The notes below the pieces were generated by a model. That model was not told where the DNA came from. It made no database searches and was given only the letters and a program-made list of their open reading frames with translations. This document shows, in pieces, positions 22,621 to 33,966 of a stretch of 64,000 bases of DNA. The position numbers and the translations under genes were made by a program. Numbering within the stretch: the stretch's first letter is position 1; every line of letters begins with the position of its first letter. Origin of the DNA: Myxocyprinus asiaticus (Eukaryota; Chordata; Actinopteri; Cypriniformes; Catostomidae); the NCBI RefSeq assembly GCF_019703515.2, contig NC_059358.1:46944594-47008593 (forward strand). Reading direction: 5' to 3'.

Positions 22621-22884
22621 ATTTAACTTTTGTAAGACACTTTTAGTGTTAGAAAGGCCATTTGCGAGGAGGCGTGGATGATCATGAATATTGATATGAT
22701 TCACACCTGAGGAGACAAAGACCCCTCCCCTGGGCATATCAATGAGGAATGTGACAGAGAGAATGAATGTGAGGAGACTTAATGATTGAATGTATTGTTT
22801 GTAGCTTATTCACAAAATCAATTTTAAGTTAAAAGAAGTAATCTGACTATACATTTTCTTTACATAAAGACTTTACTTAAAAAC
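22621..22884. other. Unassigned sequence
   Basis: Nothing recognised. Confidence 0.3.
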
Positions 22885-23165
22885 TTTAGACCTACACTAC
22901 CGTTTAAAAGTTTTAGATCGGTAAGATTTTTTAATGTTTTTAAAAGAAGTCTCTTCTGCTCACCAAGGCTGCATTTATTTGATCCAAAATACAGCAAAAA
23001 CAGAGATATTGTGAAATATTTTTACAATTTAAAATAACTGTATTCTATCTGAATATATTGTAAAATGCAATTTATTCCTGTGATCAAAGCTGAATTTTCA
23101 GCATCATTGCTGCAGTCTTCAGTGTCACATGATCCTTCAGAAATCATTCTAATATGCTGATTTGC
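22885..23165. repeat. Dispersed cyprinid repeat, ACTACCGTTTAAAAGTTT type
   Basis: The landmarks CTACCGTTTAAAAGTTTTAG, CACCAAGGCTGCATTTATTT and CACATGATCCTTCAGAAATC are those of a repeat present in very many cyprinid sequences. This is one of the strongest pointers to a cyprinid-like genome. Confidence 0.65.
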
Positions 23166-23389
23166 ACATTTTACACATTTACACCCAAACAGATGTTTGC
23201 GAGCACACGCTTCGTTGATGATAATGAGGCAGCATAAACACTAGTTAAAATATAATCTAAACATTCATATTATTTTTATATCATATTACATATCATATTT
23301 ATATTATACAGCATACAATTTAAATACCTGCTTTAGCCGAAACAACATTTAAATGTAACTAAAACTGTGGTAATGAACTCATAACCACC

Positions 23390-24215
23390 TTCAGTGAATT
23401 ATACCTCAATTCAGAAAAGGACAATGACTCCAACAGCCCTATCGAAGTTCACTTTCCATCTCCACCTCTTCCTGATGAAGAAGCCGCACTTGACCCATAT
23501 TTCCCTGACCATCAAGTTATGGATGAATTAAAAGGACATGTCACCGCTCTGGAAGGAGACCTAAAAAACTGCAAACAGAAAGCGAGTCAATGTTGTTTGC
23601 AGACAGATTGAATTGATCAGTGCTGTTTAATGGAAGAGAAGTTGAACTACAAGATAGAAAGAGAATGTGAAAACATCCCTGAGTTGAGCGTACAAGAACT
23701 GGGAAAGTCAGTTATTGATTGCTTGAAATGGAGAGATGTTCAAATTGAAGTCATGTGCCCATTTCATGTCTACACCAGTGATGCCTCCATTATTCACCCC
23801 TACCATGCCCCAAAGCCCAAACCAACCTTGCAATGTTCAAATCCATCAGCACACACCCACTTGCTCCAACAATGTTCATGTTTCTCCATATCGCCCACCT
23901 GTAAGAGTTGAATTTCCACAATTTGGCACTGAAGAAGAAAACGACCCAGTCTCTTTCATTGAACGATGTGAAGAATATTTTGCAATTAGACTGCTCACTG
24001 ATCCAGAAATCTTAGTCTCTCTTACCTCTGTTTTGAAGGGAATAGCTAAAGACTGGTGGCTGGCCGAACAAAAATCCATACATACCTGGAAACAGTTCAA
24101 GACAATTTTTCTTCATTCTTTCTTAAATGATGATTATGAAGCCGAAGCAGCTAAATGGTTGCTAGAAAGAAGACAAGGTCCCAAGGAATGTATTTGTGAC
24201 TTTGCTTATCACTAA
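23390..24215 (+). pseudogene. Gypsy gag
   Basis: The N-terminal frame from about 23390 (NSPIEVHFPSPPLPDEEAAL) has TGA near 23608, then continues from 23630. The core retrotransposon gag domain is in a second frame: VEFPQFGTEEENDPVSFIER, KDWWLAEQKSIHTWKQF and LLERRQGPKECICDF, which gives a frame change near 23830-23900. No zinc knuckle is visible after it. The gag would form the particle that packages the RNA. Confidence 0.8.
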
Positions 24216-25010
24216 TGAGCCTTGTGTTTGTGATGGAAGGAGATGACCAAGAAGGAGATTGTACAGGCCATTTTAAGGAATTGCAATCCTCGTCTCGCAA
24301 GTCTTCTTAGAGGAGAAGACTCCTTCTGTGAAGAAGATTAGCGAGTTAATTAAAATAGGTACACAAACTGAACGGGATCTTGAAGAAGCAAAGAAGTATT
24401 GGAGTCAGGCCAATGCAGAAGTACAGAAATGAAAATCCTACACAGACAGAGATATTTGTCCAAAGTTAACTCCCTCAAGTATACGTATCATGCAATCCTT
24501 TCAAACCCCTAACCAATTAGATTTGAAGATGTTGACCTTACCAATGTTACTTCATGGATGATATTTTCAAGCCATGATTGACACAGGAAGTTCACTGTCC
24601 CTCATACAGGAATACTGTTGGAGACAACTGAAGCACAGAAAGCCGATGTATCCAAGTTGTGGTCAAACTTTCAAGTTAGCCATTGGCCAAGTACTAACTG
24701 CCATAGGTTTGTGGAATTGTGACTGAGTTGCAAAAAAGGAAGTATGAACTGACTTTATATGTGATGAGAGGTGTTGACCTCACTGTACCTTGTTATTTTT
24801 GGTATGGATTTTTTGATGTCATCTGGAATGAGTTTGGATTTTCAGAAAGCTCAGTATACTCTGCCTGCCATGAATGATTGTCAGGAAGAGACATTTTTGT
24901 TCTTACCCATCCATTCTTCCAACACCTGTTGCTTTACCCATTCCAGAAGAAACACCAGAAACCTGATAATCCATTTATCAATTAGTTTTCAATGCAGACA
25001 CTTCCCCTGA
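24216..25010 (+). pseudogene. Gypsy aspartic protease region
   Basis: AMIDTGSSLSLIQEYCW at 24571 onward contains the catalytic D-T-G motif (24580-24588) of retropepsins. Downstream, IFGMDFLMSSGMSLDFQKA corresponds to the hydrophobic flap and ILGMDF motif of the family. The intervening frame has several breaks. It would process the polyprotein. Confidence 0.75.
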
Positions 25011-25808
25011 GTTTCAATCACAACTCGAGAACCTGATGAGAGACTGGCCAACAGTTTGTACCAGTGAGATAGGACACACCGACATTGTCAAACACCACAT
25101 TATGACCACTGATGAAGTGCCTGTCCAAAAGAAAGCCTACAGAGTGTATTGAAAAAAGGAATAATTAGTCGACCAAGAGATCAAGGAAATGCTTGACAAA
25201 AAAAAATTATCCAACCCTTCAGTTTCACCTTGGGCTGCACCCATCGTCCTTGTTCCGAAGAAGGATGGTGGATACAGATTCTGTGTTGATTTTAGAGGAT
25301 TAAATTCAAAAACCTACCTGGACGGATGTCCCATGCCACAAATCCACTAAATCTTAGAGTCTCTGCATGGTGCAGGAATCTTCAGTACCCTAGATCTTGA
25401 GAGTGGGTATTGGCAAGTAGAGATGGAACCAGAGAGCATTCCCAAGACTACTTTTGTTACTTCATCAGGTTTATATGAGTTCTTAAGTTTACCTTTTGGC
25501 CTCCAACATGCCACTGCCTCATTCCAACATCTATGGAGTGTGTGTTGAAGTATTTGAAAGGTAAGAGTTGTTTTGTATACACTGATGACATCATGGTGTA
25601 CTCCAAGACGGAAGAACACTTGATTCACCTCAATGAAATCTTCCACTGTTTATACAAGGCAGGTCGTACTTTGAATCTCCAGAAGTGCAACCTTACACAG
25701 AAGTCATTGACATTTTTAGGTCATGTTGTGTCAAAAGGTGTAATAAAAACGGACCCTGCAAAAATAAATGAAATTGCTAAATCTCCTGTCCCTCGAACTC
25801 TGAAGTAG
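25011..25808 (+). pseudogene. Gypsy reverse transcriptase
   Basis: [40 protein letters not shown] and [19 protein letters not shown] are canonical Ty3/Gypsy motifs. The catalytic box reads YTDDIMVYSKTEEH at 25578 onward; the usual second residue is Val or Ile. It breaks at about 25140 (TGA), 25348 (TAA) and 25540. FLGHVVSKG and KTDPAKINEI close the domain, then TAG at 25806. Confidence 0.85.
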
Positions 25809-25828
25809 GTACAGCAATTTTTTTTAGG

Positions 25829-26250
25829 AGCAGTCCTAAAGCAAGAGATAGGAGTGGAACATGTCGTTGCCTATGCTTCACGTCTTCTTCAAGGATCGGA
25901 GAAGTCATACTCAGTCTCTGAGAAGGAGTGTTGCGCAGTGATATGGGCCAGAGAAAAATGGAGACCCTATTTGGAAGGCATACCTTTTGAAGTGATCACC
26001 GATTATGCAGCTCTCACATGTGTTTTCAATCACCCCAAGCCTGCAAGAATTTGATTTCACTGTCAAGTATCGAAAAGGTCAATGCAACATCGTTCCAGAT
26101 ACTCTTTCTCGCAGCCTCCAAGATACCGCAACACCCACTATACTAGCACTGGCCAAATCCCTGGATTCATCAACCACATTTTCCAGTTTTCTAATAGAAT
26201 GGTCTGACATTGCCAAGCTCAACATGAAGATCTTGAAACTCAAGAGCTAA
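25829..26250 (+). pseudogene. Gypsy RNase H (and connection), 5' part deleted
   Basis: [40 protein letters not shown] and [14 protein letters not shown] are RNase H motifs. The segment that normally carries the first Asp (F.VHTDAS) is missing: the sequence jumps from the reverse transcriptase end straight to LGAVLKQE. A frame change near 26040 leads to [20 protein letters not shown]. Confidence 0.8.
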
Positions 26251-27430
26251 CTGTCAAAACCAAATCCCAAACTGATCCAGACCCCTTATGCATTCATTAT
26301 CTGCTGAAGAATTTATTTCTTTTTTGCAGCATTCCAGATGTACAAAAAGGTCCCAAACTCCAGCTTGTCATTCCTGCCTGTCTGCGAAAGGAATTTCTTA
26401 ATTATGTTCATGACAATCCACTGAGTGGACACCTTGGTAGACTTAAAACTCTACTGAGACTAGTAGACATTTGTTACTGGCCAACCCTGCGCTCAGACAT
26501 GTGGAAACTTTGTAAGAAGTGCCAAGTATGTCAGCAACACAAGCCTTCCATTTCTAAGTCATCTGGCCATATGCAATCTACACCTATAGTGGAAGCTGGA
26601 TATATGTTAGGAATAGACCTTATGGGCCCATTTCCTAAGAGTCACAAGCTAAACGAACATCTCCTTATGGTTGTTGACTACTGTTCGAATTGGCTGGAAT
26701 TGTTTCCGTTACGAGTAGCCAAGGCACCACAGATCGCTTGTATCTTGGTGGAAGAAATTTTTACAAGATGGGGTACACCTAGTATCTGACAGAGGAAAAC
26801 AATTTACCTCCCAACTCATCAGTTTGATATGCAAACAATGGGGTGTCATCCACAAACTTACCACTACAGCCCATCTACAAACAAACCTCACAGGTTGTCA
26901 ATCGTACTCTCAAACCTATGATTTCCTCCTATGTAAATGGCCACCACCATCATTGAGATCGATGGTTAGTGGAGTTTCATTTTGCTATCAACACTGCCTG
27001 GCAGGAAAGCACAGGATTCACTCCAGCCGAAGTTGCGTTGGGGCGAAAGTTGAGAGGTGCCCTAGAGAGAGCCCTACTCAAACCTCCTGACCCTGACAGT
27101 CCTGCTTACTCGTGTTGGAGCGATATGAGGGATTGATGTACTCAGTCAAATGGAATGTAGAACGAGCCCAAGAAAAACAAAGGTGCTACTACAATCTGCG
27201 AAGAAGATAAGCACATTACCAGGTTGGAGATTTAGTCTGGGTTTGTACTTATCCTTTGTCACGAGCCAGTGATGGTTTTATGTCGAAGCTCGCTGCCAAA
27301 TGGAAGGGTTCAGCCAAAATTCTTAAGTGTCTTGGCACAGTGAATTGTTCGGTCTCATTTCTAGATGATCATAGTCATGTTGATTCTTTTCATGTACAAA
27401 ATTTAAAGCCTTATCTTGGTTCCCTATCTG
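26251..27430 (+). pseudogene. Gypsy integrase
   Basis: The zinc-binding HHCC region is visible as DNPLSGHLGRLKTLL...CKKCQVCQQHK around 26410-26540. The catalytic core starts GYMLGIDLMGPFPKSHKLNE with the first Asp; a frame change brings in SDRGKQFTSQL (about 26790) with the second. NTAWQESTGFTPAEVALGRK and the C-terminal barrel-like YQVGDLVWVCTYPLSRASDG and VDSFHVQNLKPYLG follow. No chromodomain is seen before the DIRS boundary. Confidence 0.8.
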
Positions 27431-29350
27431 TCACTCACTCGACGTTGTGTCGATGTAGTGACACTAGGGGTCACTCTTGGGAGCCCCAAACACCTCTGCT
27501 TTTTTGAAAAAAGGCCAATGAGAATTGGCGAGTGGAATTTGCATGCCACTCCCCCGGACATACGGGTATAAAAGGAGCTGGTATGCAACCACTCATTCAG
27601 ATTTTCTCTTCAGAGCCGAGCTGTTGTATTCAGTGCACCGAATTCAATTCCCTCCAAAGAAGCACCTAAAAACTGCTGGATTTATGGTGCATTTCAGCGG
27701 CTTCTCCCCCTCTGCACCCTTGGAGTGCAGAGAACAACCCTGGGCACTTCGACAGAGTGAAAATAAGAGAGTATATTCTAAAAGAGTTTATTTTCATTCA
27801 CAAAAAGAATGCCTTTCCGTTTGTGTGTTATTCCTGGTTGAGGTCATTATCTCTCCGCTTCTGACGGCCACGATCGCTGTCTTACATGTCTGGGCACTGC
27901 CCAGGCAGAGACATCGTTCGTGGATGAATCATGTCCTCATTGCGAGAACATGACCATGGCAACGTTGCGGTCGCGGCTTGCTTTTGTAAGAACCCCATCG
28001 GCTCCCCGCACCGGTCCTTCTACCTACCAGTTTGAGGACACGTCTTTTAGCACTGGGGGCGATTTGTGGACATCAATGGGACCACCTCCACCGGGTATCC
28101 CCCCACAGACCTCCCATTCCCCAGCACGCTCGCTTGCCCCGATCGGGCTCTCACATGAGACTGCCGGCTCGTCTCAGCGTGAGTTCGACTTCTCGTTCTG
28201 AGCTCGAGAAAACGATGAGTTATCGAGCGCAGCATCGGACAGCGGGCTCGTCCAGTCTGACGCAGAGGCTTCGGCTGGGCTTCCTCCTTCAGGGACGGTC
28301 GCCCAGTTTCACGCCAACACGTGGAACCCTTCACTCTCCCCTGAACCCTCGCGGCCCGACGATTGGTTCCTGGGCTTGGGGCGCCGCCCACGGCCACGCC
28401 CCACCCCCATTCCTTTCTTCTCAGAAGTGCACGATGAGCTGACAAGATCGTGTGAGGCACCTTTTACTGCCCGGTCCCGGTCTTTCAGCTCCCCCGCTTT
28501 CACTACCCTCGATGGTGGAGCAGCCAGGGGGTATTCGGTGATCCCCCAGGTGGATAAGAAGCTCCCATCCAGGGCCTGTAGGTTTACGTTGTCCCTGATG
28601 ACTGTGGCCTGCGGTGCCGCTGGACAAGCCGCCTCCGCCCTGCACGCCATGGCTCTCCTGCAAATACACCAAGCCAAGGCGCTAAAAGAACTGCACAAGG
28701 GTAGTTCTGACCCGGGATTGAAGCAGGAACTGCGCTCGGCGACTGACCTTACTCTCCGGGAGTTGAAGGTCATGGCGCGGTCTCTCAGGCAGGCGATGTC
28801 CACCCTGGTGGTCCAGGGGCGCCACCTTTGGCTCAAATTGGTCGAGATGGGAGAGGCGGACAAGGCACGGTTCCTTGACGCCCCCATTTACCAGGTTGGC
28901 CTGTTTGGTGACGCCGTCGAGGACTTTACCCAGCAGTTCTTGGCGGTGAAGAAGCAGACGGAGACCTTACAACATATCCTGCCCTGGAGTGGCTTAAGAC
29001 CCCACACCGTCTGCTCATCGCCAAGGGCGTCCTCCTGCAGCAACAACACCAGCTCTGCCACAGCCCGCCCCCGTGGCCTCCGCAGGAAGCAGACGCCACC
29101 CGTCTCATGGCCGGCTGCTAAGAACCCTAGGAAGGCTTCGAAGCGCCCCCGAGATGGGTGACCCAGAGGTGAGCAGACCCACTTCTCTGGGGCTGGTCGA
29201 CAGACCACTCCATCCCCCGGTGGAGGGCCGGGAGGAGAATCTTTTGTTGCTGCATGCCCAGGAGGCTGCGGCACCCAAAAGCCTGACAAAAGATTGGTTC
29301 CCTCGTCTCCTGGGTCACATATCCGGTGCGCACGGCAGTTGTCACGACCA
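27431..29350 (+). mobile_element. DIRS-type retrotransposon, copy 2, gag half only
   Basis: It starts with CTCACTCGACGTTGTGTCGA, which I recognise as DIRS terminal sequence, then a leader with a TATA-like GGGTATAAAAGGAG near 27563, then a gag frame. The recombinase and reverse transcriptase are absent: the sequence passes into another gag-like remnant near 29351. It sits immediately after the Gypsy integrase tail. Confidence 0.75.
27809..29161 (+). pseudogene. DIRS gag-like protein with two in-frame stops
   Basis: One frame runs from ATG at 27809 to TGA at 29159-29161 (450 positions). It is interrupted by TGA at 27839-27841 and at 28199-28201. A Cys-rich N-terminal motif, RCLTCLG followed by CPHCEN, could bind zinc. 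The C-terminal half holds AAGQAASALHAMALLQIHQA, HKGSSDPGLKQELRSATDL and KARFLDAPIYQVGLFGDAVE, ending in a basic tail (KASKRPRDG). Both stops could be CpG transitions. It is much better preserved than copy 1. Confidence 0.75.
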
Positions 29351-30165
29351 CCGTCCCATTTTGGCAGGTATGGCACTGTGTCTGTCTATGGTTCAGTCGA
29401 AGACAGATATGAACTGTTAGCCAAGTTCATAAGTGCTCTACAGAACCAAGGTGAGAAGCCTTCAAACTATTTGCTACTTCACGTGATGCTGAGTGCCACA
29501 ATCAGATGAGGCAGTATCATGGAGAGCGAACGGTACCATTGTCTCTTAAAGCAGTTTTGCTGTGGCTTTTGGGACAACAGTTTGATTATGGATATTCAAC
29601 TGGAAAAAAGAAAAGTTGAGCCTCATTCCTTAGCTGAGCTAGTAGTGCTCACCTGTACAGCAGAATATAAGCAAGCATCAAAAGAGGAGGTGATGAGGAA
29701 ACACTTTGGGCTGAACAAGCACCCCTCTGTCCCCTTCAAACTATGAACAGGAACCCATCAACAGTCTGCTTACCTAAATGATGTGTCTGATGAGGTGGTG
29801 CTTAAGAAAGAAGTCACCAAGCTTCAGGCCCACATTGCAGCTATGGAAGTGGTGCTGGTGCAGAAAGTGAAATACAGCTCTGATGTACAGCTCTGAAGTT
29901 AAAGAAGCAAATATCAGACCTCCAAGTCCAAATTGTTGCTCCAAGAATAGAGAAAAATTGCAAATGAAGTTCCTTCATTCAAGAGACGTTCCTACCGTAT
30001 CTAAATCCAAGCCAGTTGATAAAGATGTGAATGAGCCACCTAGATACATGGTACCAACGACTAACCGACCCTGTCTCTGGTATTGTTTCCATTGTGGAGA
30101 TGATGGTCATCTTGCCATCAACAGCAAAAACGTCCCAAATCCTTCTAGAGTATAAGAAATGCGGC
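29351..30165 (+). pseudogene. Gag-like protein with a CCHC knuckle (Gypsy/PNMA-type), broken
   Basis: ELLAKFISALQNQGEKPSNY, IQLEKRKVEPHSLAELVVLT and KEEVMRKHFGLNKHPSVPFK are visible in two frames with stops at 29506, 29744 and about 29893. A coiled-coil-like stretch follows (LKKEVTKLQAHIAAMEVVLV). Near the end, CFHCGDDGHLAINSKN is a retroviral-type zinc knuckle in which the last Cys is Ser. The combination resembles the gag of some fish Gypsy elements and the related PNMA proteins. No pol follows. Confidence 0.6.
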
Positions 30166-30373
30166 GTAAACCGAAAGACAAGCCTAGTGGGATCTTCAGA
30201 ATGATGTAACCACATAGCATTTAAACTGAAGGCTTTTGAAGATTTTGTTGGTGCTTATTTGGGATGTTTGTAGTCACTGCAAGTATGTCCTTCTCGAGAT
30301 CAGCATTTAGAAATAGCAGACTTAAAAATATGAAAAATGTGGTGTGCACATTCTAATTGCTTTCCTCAGCTGA

Positions 30374-30556
30374 CGAGATGATGACACCCAGCTACCAGAG
30401 GTTTTGGATAGAATTGAAGAGGTGGTGTTGGCATCACAAGAATGGCCAGATGTTGCTCAGGCTTATTGGGGGATTAACAGAGCTTGCTTTGGCAAACAGA
30501 TATCTCTTTCACAGATAAAGAAAGAACAGAAATCAAAAATGCATTTGCTTGCTTAA
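30374..30556 (+). other. Unrecognised open segment, possible terminal exon
   Basis: Sixty codons are open without an ATG, from after TGA (30371-30373) to TAA (30554-30556). The translation is acidic and looks protein-like: TQLPEVLDRIEEVVLASQE, then WPDVAQAYWGINRACFGKQI. A possible acceptor AG is at 30376-30377 and AATAAATAAAG follows near 30590. I do not recognise it. It could be a last exon or chance. Confidence 0.3.
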
Positions 30557-30697
30557 TTTGGTACGGTTTGTAAAAAAAATAAGAAAATAAATAAAGTTTT
30601 GGTGGAACCCAAAAAAATCATTTTGTGTATTAATCTGTAACGTGCTTTCCTCACTTTAATTTATTTATTTTTTTTTATTAATTTTTTTTTTAATTTG

Positions 30698-30961
30698 AGG
30701 GGCAGTGATGGCTCAGCAGTTAAGGCTCTGGGTTACTGATCAGAAGGTCAGGGGTTCAAGCCCCAGCACCGCCAAGATGCCACTGTTGGGCCCATGAGCA
30801 AGGCCCTTGACCCTATCTGCTCCAGAGGCGCTGTATCATGGCTGACCCTGCACTCTGACCCCAGCTTAGCTGGGATATGTGAAAAAAAGAATTTCACTGT
30901 ATATGTGCAAATGTATAATATGTGATAAATAAATATAATAATAATAAAAAAAAAAAAAAAA
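30698..30961 (+). mobile_element. tRNA-derived SINE, full length
   Basis: The head GGGGCAGTGATGGCTCAGC has an A box at 30709-30720 (TGGCTCAGCAGT) and a B box at 30753-30763 (GGTTCAAGCCC), both close to the RNA polymerase III consensus. A body (TGGGCCCATGAGCAAGGCCC) and a 3' part shared with 20303-20445 follow, then an ATA/A-rich tail. Family name not assigned. Confidence 0.9.
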
Positions 30962-31087
30962 GAATTCCAACACCTGCCTGAAATGCAAAGCAGACAACTC
31001 CAGAGAGAACACCTACAGTTACAGAAACTGATGGAGCACTGTCTGCCTTTAGTGACCTTATCAAAGATTAACAACAGCAAAAGATAA
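30962..31087 (+). other. Short open segment with coiled-coil character
   Basis: Forty-one codons directly after the SINE tail: FQHLPEMQSRQLQREHLQLQ, then KLMEHCLPL, ending at TAA 31085-31087. Gln/Leu/Glu-rich heptad-like spacing resembles the C-termini of Myb/SANT-type proteins. No start, no defined splice site, so the call stays open. It may belong with 30374-30556, separated by the SINE. Confidence 0.25.
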
Positions 31088-31539
31088 CAGATATTAGTGT
31101 CAGATGTTTAACATTTTCAATTTAGTGTGACACTATTAGTACAACTCTTCATAAGAGTGAATGATGTTTGTGATATGCAGTTTACAGCCTTGTTGAACTT
31201 ATTAAAAGAGTAATTATACTCTTTATAATATACAGTATAAACCAGAGTTAATAATGTTTAAGTGTCAATTTCAGCTTTTGATTTGTTGAAATTAAGATAC
31301 AATACTGTATAGCACTTTATTTTCTTCAACATGCTTTAATGTAAAAAAAAAAAAAAAAGTTTTTACACTTGATTGTAGCATTGATGATGTCAATGTGCAA
31401 AAAACCTGCTGTTTATTTTCTGTACTATGTAAATTCATTGTTGTTCACATACATTTGTAATAAATGTTAGTTCTATTAGAAATACTGTATGTTTTTTTTC
31501 TGTTAAAAAGCTTATTCTTAAAGAACATATTATTTTTCT
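31088..31539. other. AT-rich spacer
   Basis: No feature recognised apart from an A-run near 31345. Confidence 0.4.
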
Positions 31540-31893
31540 TCATGAATAACGTCTTGTCACATGTATAATGTGTAATATAGCTTTTTTAAATGGTGTGAAG
31601 TTGTAATTTACAGTCTGATCAAAACACAGCGTAATGTCTGTGTAATGATCAGCAAATTCTTCCTCTGCCCGAGCTCTGTTTTCTATCAAGGTTTTTGCTA
31701 TCCCTTTTCCTACAACAGCAATTAATGAAAAACAAGTGCAGCCTTTAAATACACATCCAAACATAAACAGAGTGAATACTGACAAACAGAAAAAATATGT
31801 TAATGTATTTATATACAATTTAAAAAAAGAAAAATGGTAACAAGCATGAAATGATTACATGATTCAAAAATGTTTATACTATCTCTGTCATAG

Positions 31894-33966
31894 TGTTGGG
31901 CCTCATGTATTCAGATAGAAGACAAAGGCAGGCCTAACACAGTCATAAAACCTAACTCAGCCCCCACATACCAAGTCGTAAATCTTACTGATAAAAACCG
32001 CGCCAAAATCAAACAAAGGGAGTCCAAAACAGACTACAAATCCCATGAAGCCTTGCTCACTAAAGGATCGAACTCTCAGCTCCTATTGGATGAGGCACAC
32101 AACAGAACGTCCCTCAACCATGACATCATCAGGAGTAGAAATACCTCTGAAATGCTTCCGGGATTTGCTTCCAGCAACTTTGCTCGCCGTGTGTAGCCGC
32201 TCATCGCTGCTCTCAGGTGCAGCTTCGTGGCACAAGGAAGTAACGTCCAACTTGAAACTGTAGCCATACAATCTCCATCTCGCTGGATGAGTTGAGAGTA
32301 CTCTGTGTTCAACCGAACACCCTATCGGATCCGAAGGAGACCACCGAGCAATCCGCATCTTCATCCGTTTGCCTGCAGAAGTGAAGAGATTAAAGATTTA
32401 TCTTCCATCTTCAATCAAGTCGACATTTCTGATTTCTCCGCCAGCCCGCCGAGAATCAGCAGACGTACCGCCTGCCGACAGAGCGAGGAAATGGCCTCCC
32501 ATCATCACCCGAGCCTCGAGGAACCGAGTCTGAGTTAAAGGACGGATGAACACACATTCTGCATCCTCATGCGATTCAAGTAAGAGGTTTACGTCTGGGC
32601 AGAGATAGAATATTATAGTGTGTTATTCTTGTGTTCAAAGGTTTTTGCTTGTACAGTTTATGGACCGCCATGTCCGCTCGTTATTAATACTCAGGGTATT
32701 AATTATCACGAATTTGATTTGCCGTATTGTGGTCCAATCAAATTGGACTGTTGTACATTTTCGCCATCACGGGTGAGACCGGAGTTTATCCATTAAAGAA
32801 TCAAAGAACGCAGGACTGTTTTACGAGCCGTCCACCGCATCTCTGAGTGATAAACTAACAGCTGCTTTCTCTCCCACGATCGCGAAATCGGCTTTGGGGT
32901 GTCACTTAATTCTCTCTCTCTCTCTCGTACTAACCACACACACACACACACGTGACCCCTCACAAACATTCTGGCACACATTTTTGGCTCGTACGTAGCT
33001 TCGTGCTAAAGCTCAGCTTTGTCCCTAAGCTATCGTACAAGCGGATACACGCGGTAACTGGTAGACACCATTGACTGGTTTCTCTCCGCCCACAATCGCG
33101 GCCATATCCCCTGGCAGGAAGTCTTGCGTGACATACTCTCCATGAGAGTCACGTCCGCCATTTTGTGCGCGTCCCTCCTTACACACACACACACACACAC
33201 ACACACTCGCTCTCACACATACACACACCCTCATGTGTTATAGGATTATTTTGATTTCCATATCTAATCATATCACTGTTTAGTTTGTAGTTGTAAGTCG
33301 TAGGTTTATTGAATGCATTGTATTAATTATTAATTGATATTACTGCATAAATAAACTTTGTTTATATTACAAAGGGAAGTGTTTTGGTTTGTTTTGCATA
33401 CACCTGTGTCATGCTGACGGGATGTCAGTGCTTGGATTCAAGCCTTCATTCGTTGTTTTTTTTTCCCCGAAAATTGATATTCTTCGGATGTCGATTTTCC
33501 TAAGAAAACAATCTAATATTGAGACTGTTATACTATCTGGTTATTAGTCCCTGATTCCAGGGTGGTGCCCCGTCAATGTTAATCCTTATTAATATTCTGT
33601 TGATTTTTGATAATTGATAATTATCTTTGATGATTGTTGAATTTGAATGATCAATAAGCTAGTGTTAATTTTAATTAATGTTTCATCGATGTTAACAATT
33701 AAGGATTATCTTTGATAATTGTTGATTTAAAGGATTAAACAATGCTAACACTGATTCTCATCAATGTTCTATTGATTTTAATAATTAATAATTATTGCTA
33801 ATAACCAAACCCGCTCCTAAACGTAGCACACTACATTTACTGGAGCCCCATATGAGATTTTAATGAGTTAGATTCAACTAATTAATTTAAATATTAATAA
33901 CTAAAGAAATAATTATTATTTATTTCTGATAGTAACACTGATCTAAACAACCAGTAAAGCCATACA
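31894..33966 (+). mobile_element. Long solo LTR (family L), copy 1, 2073 bp
   Basis: Begins TGTTGGGCCTCATGTA and ends AGTAAAGCCATACA, the TG...CA ends of LTRs. ATAG flanks it at 31890-31893 and 33967-33970 (4-bp target duplication). A second copy at 54135-55925 has the same ends, and part of a third, inverted, is at 63863-64000. There is no internal coding region. It contains TC/AC microsatellites at 32914-32951 and 33180-33206 and AATAAA-like ATAAATAAAC near 33348. It carries about 280 bp (about 32955-33200) that copy 2 lacks. Orientation was chosen from the polyadenylation-like motif and is tentative. Confidence 0.75.

Larger units (their letters stand above)
23390..27430 (+). mobile_element. 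Ty3/Gypsy LTR retrotransposon, decayed, 3' end cut at DIRS copy 2
   Basis: Gag, protease, reverse transcriptase, RNase H and integrase follow in that order, the Ty3/Gypsy order. All are broken by stops and frameshifts, and a deletion lies between reverse transcriptase and RNase H near 25810. No LTR was identified on either side. The right end merges into the DIRS terminal sequence at about 27431, directly after the integrase tail. Confidence 0.9.

Noticed and set aside
30698..30775. Possible tRNA gene in the SINE head
   Set aside because: Both promoter boxes are present, but the sequence continues into a SINE body and A-rich tail, and the 3' half recurs at 20303-20445.
32045..32538. Open frames at 32045-32263 and 32305-32538 (with counterparts at 54295-54790) as a conserved protein
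   Set aside because: They fall inside the family L LTR. Their conservation between copies follows from the repeat, and the frame is not kept consistently in both copies.
33025..33234. Minus-strand Val/Cys-rich open frame
   Set aside because: It is produced by the AC microsatellite at 33180-33206 within the LTR.
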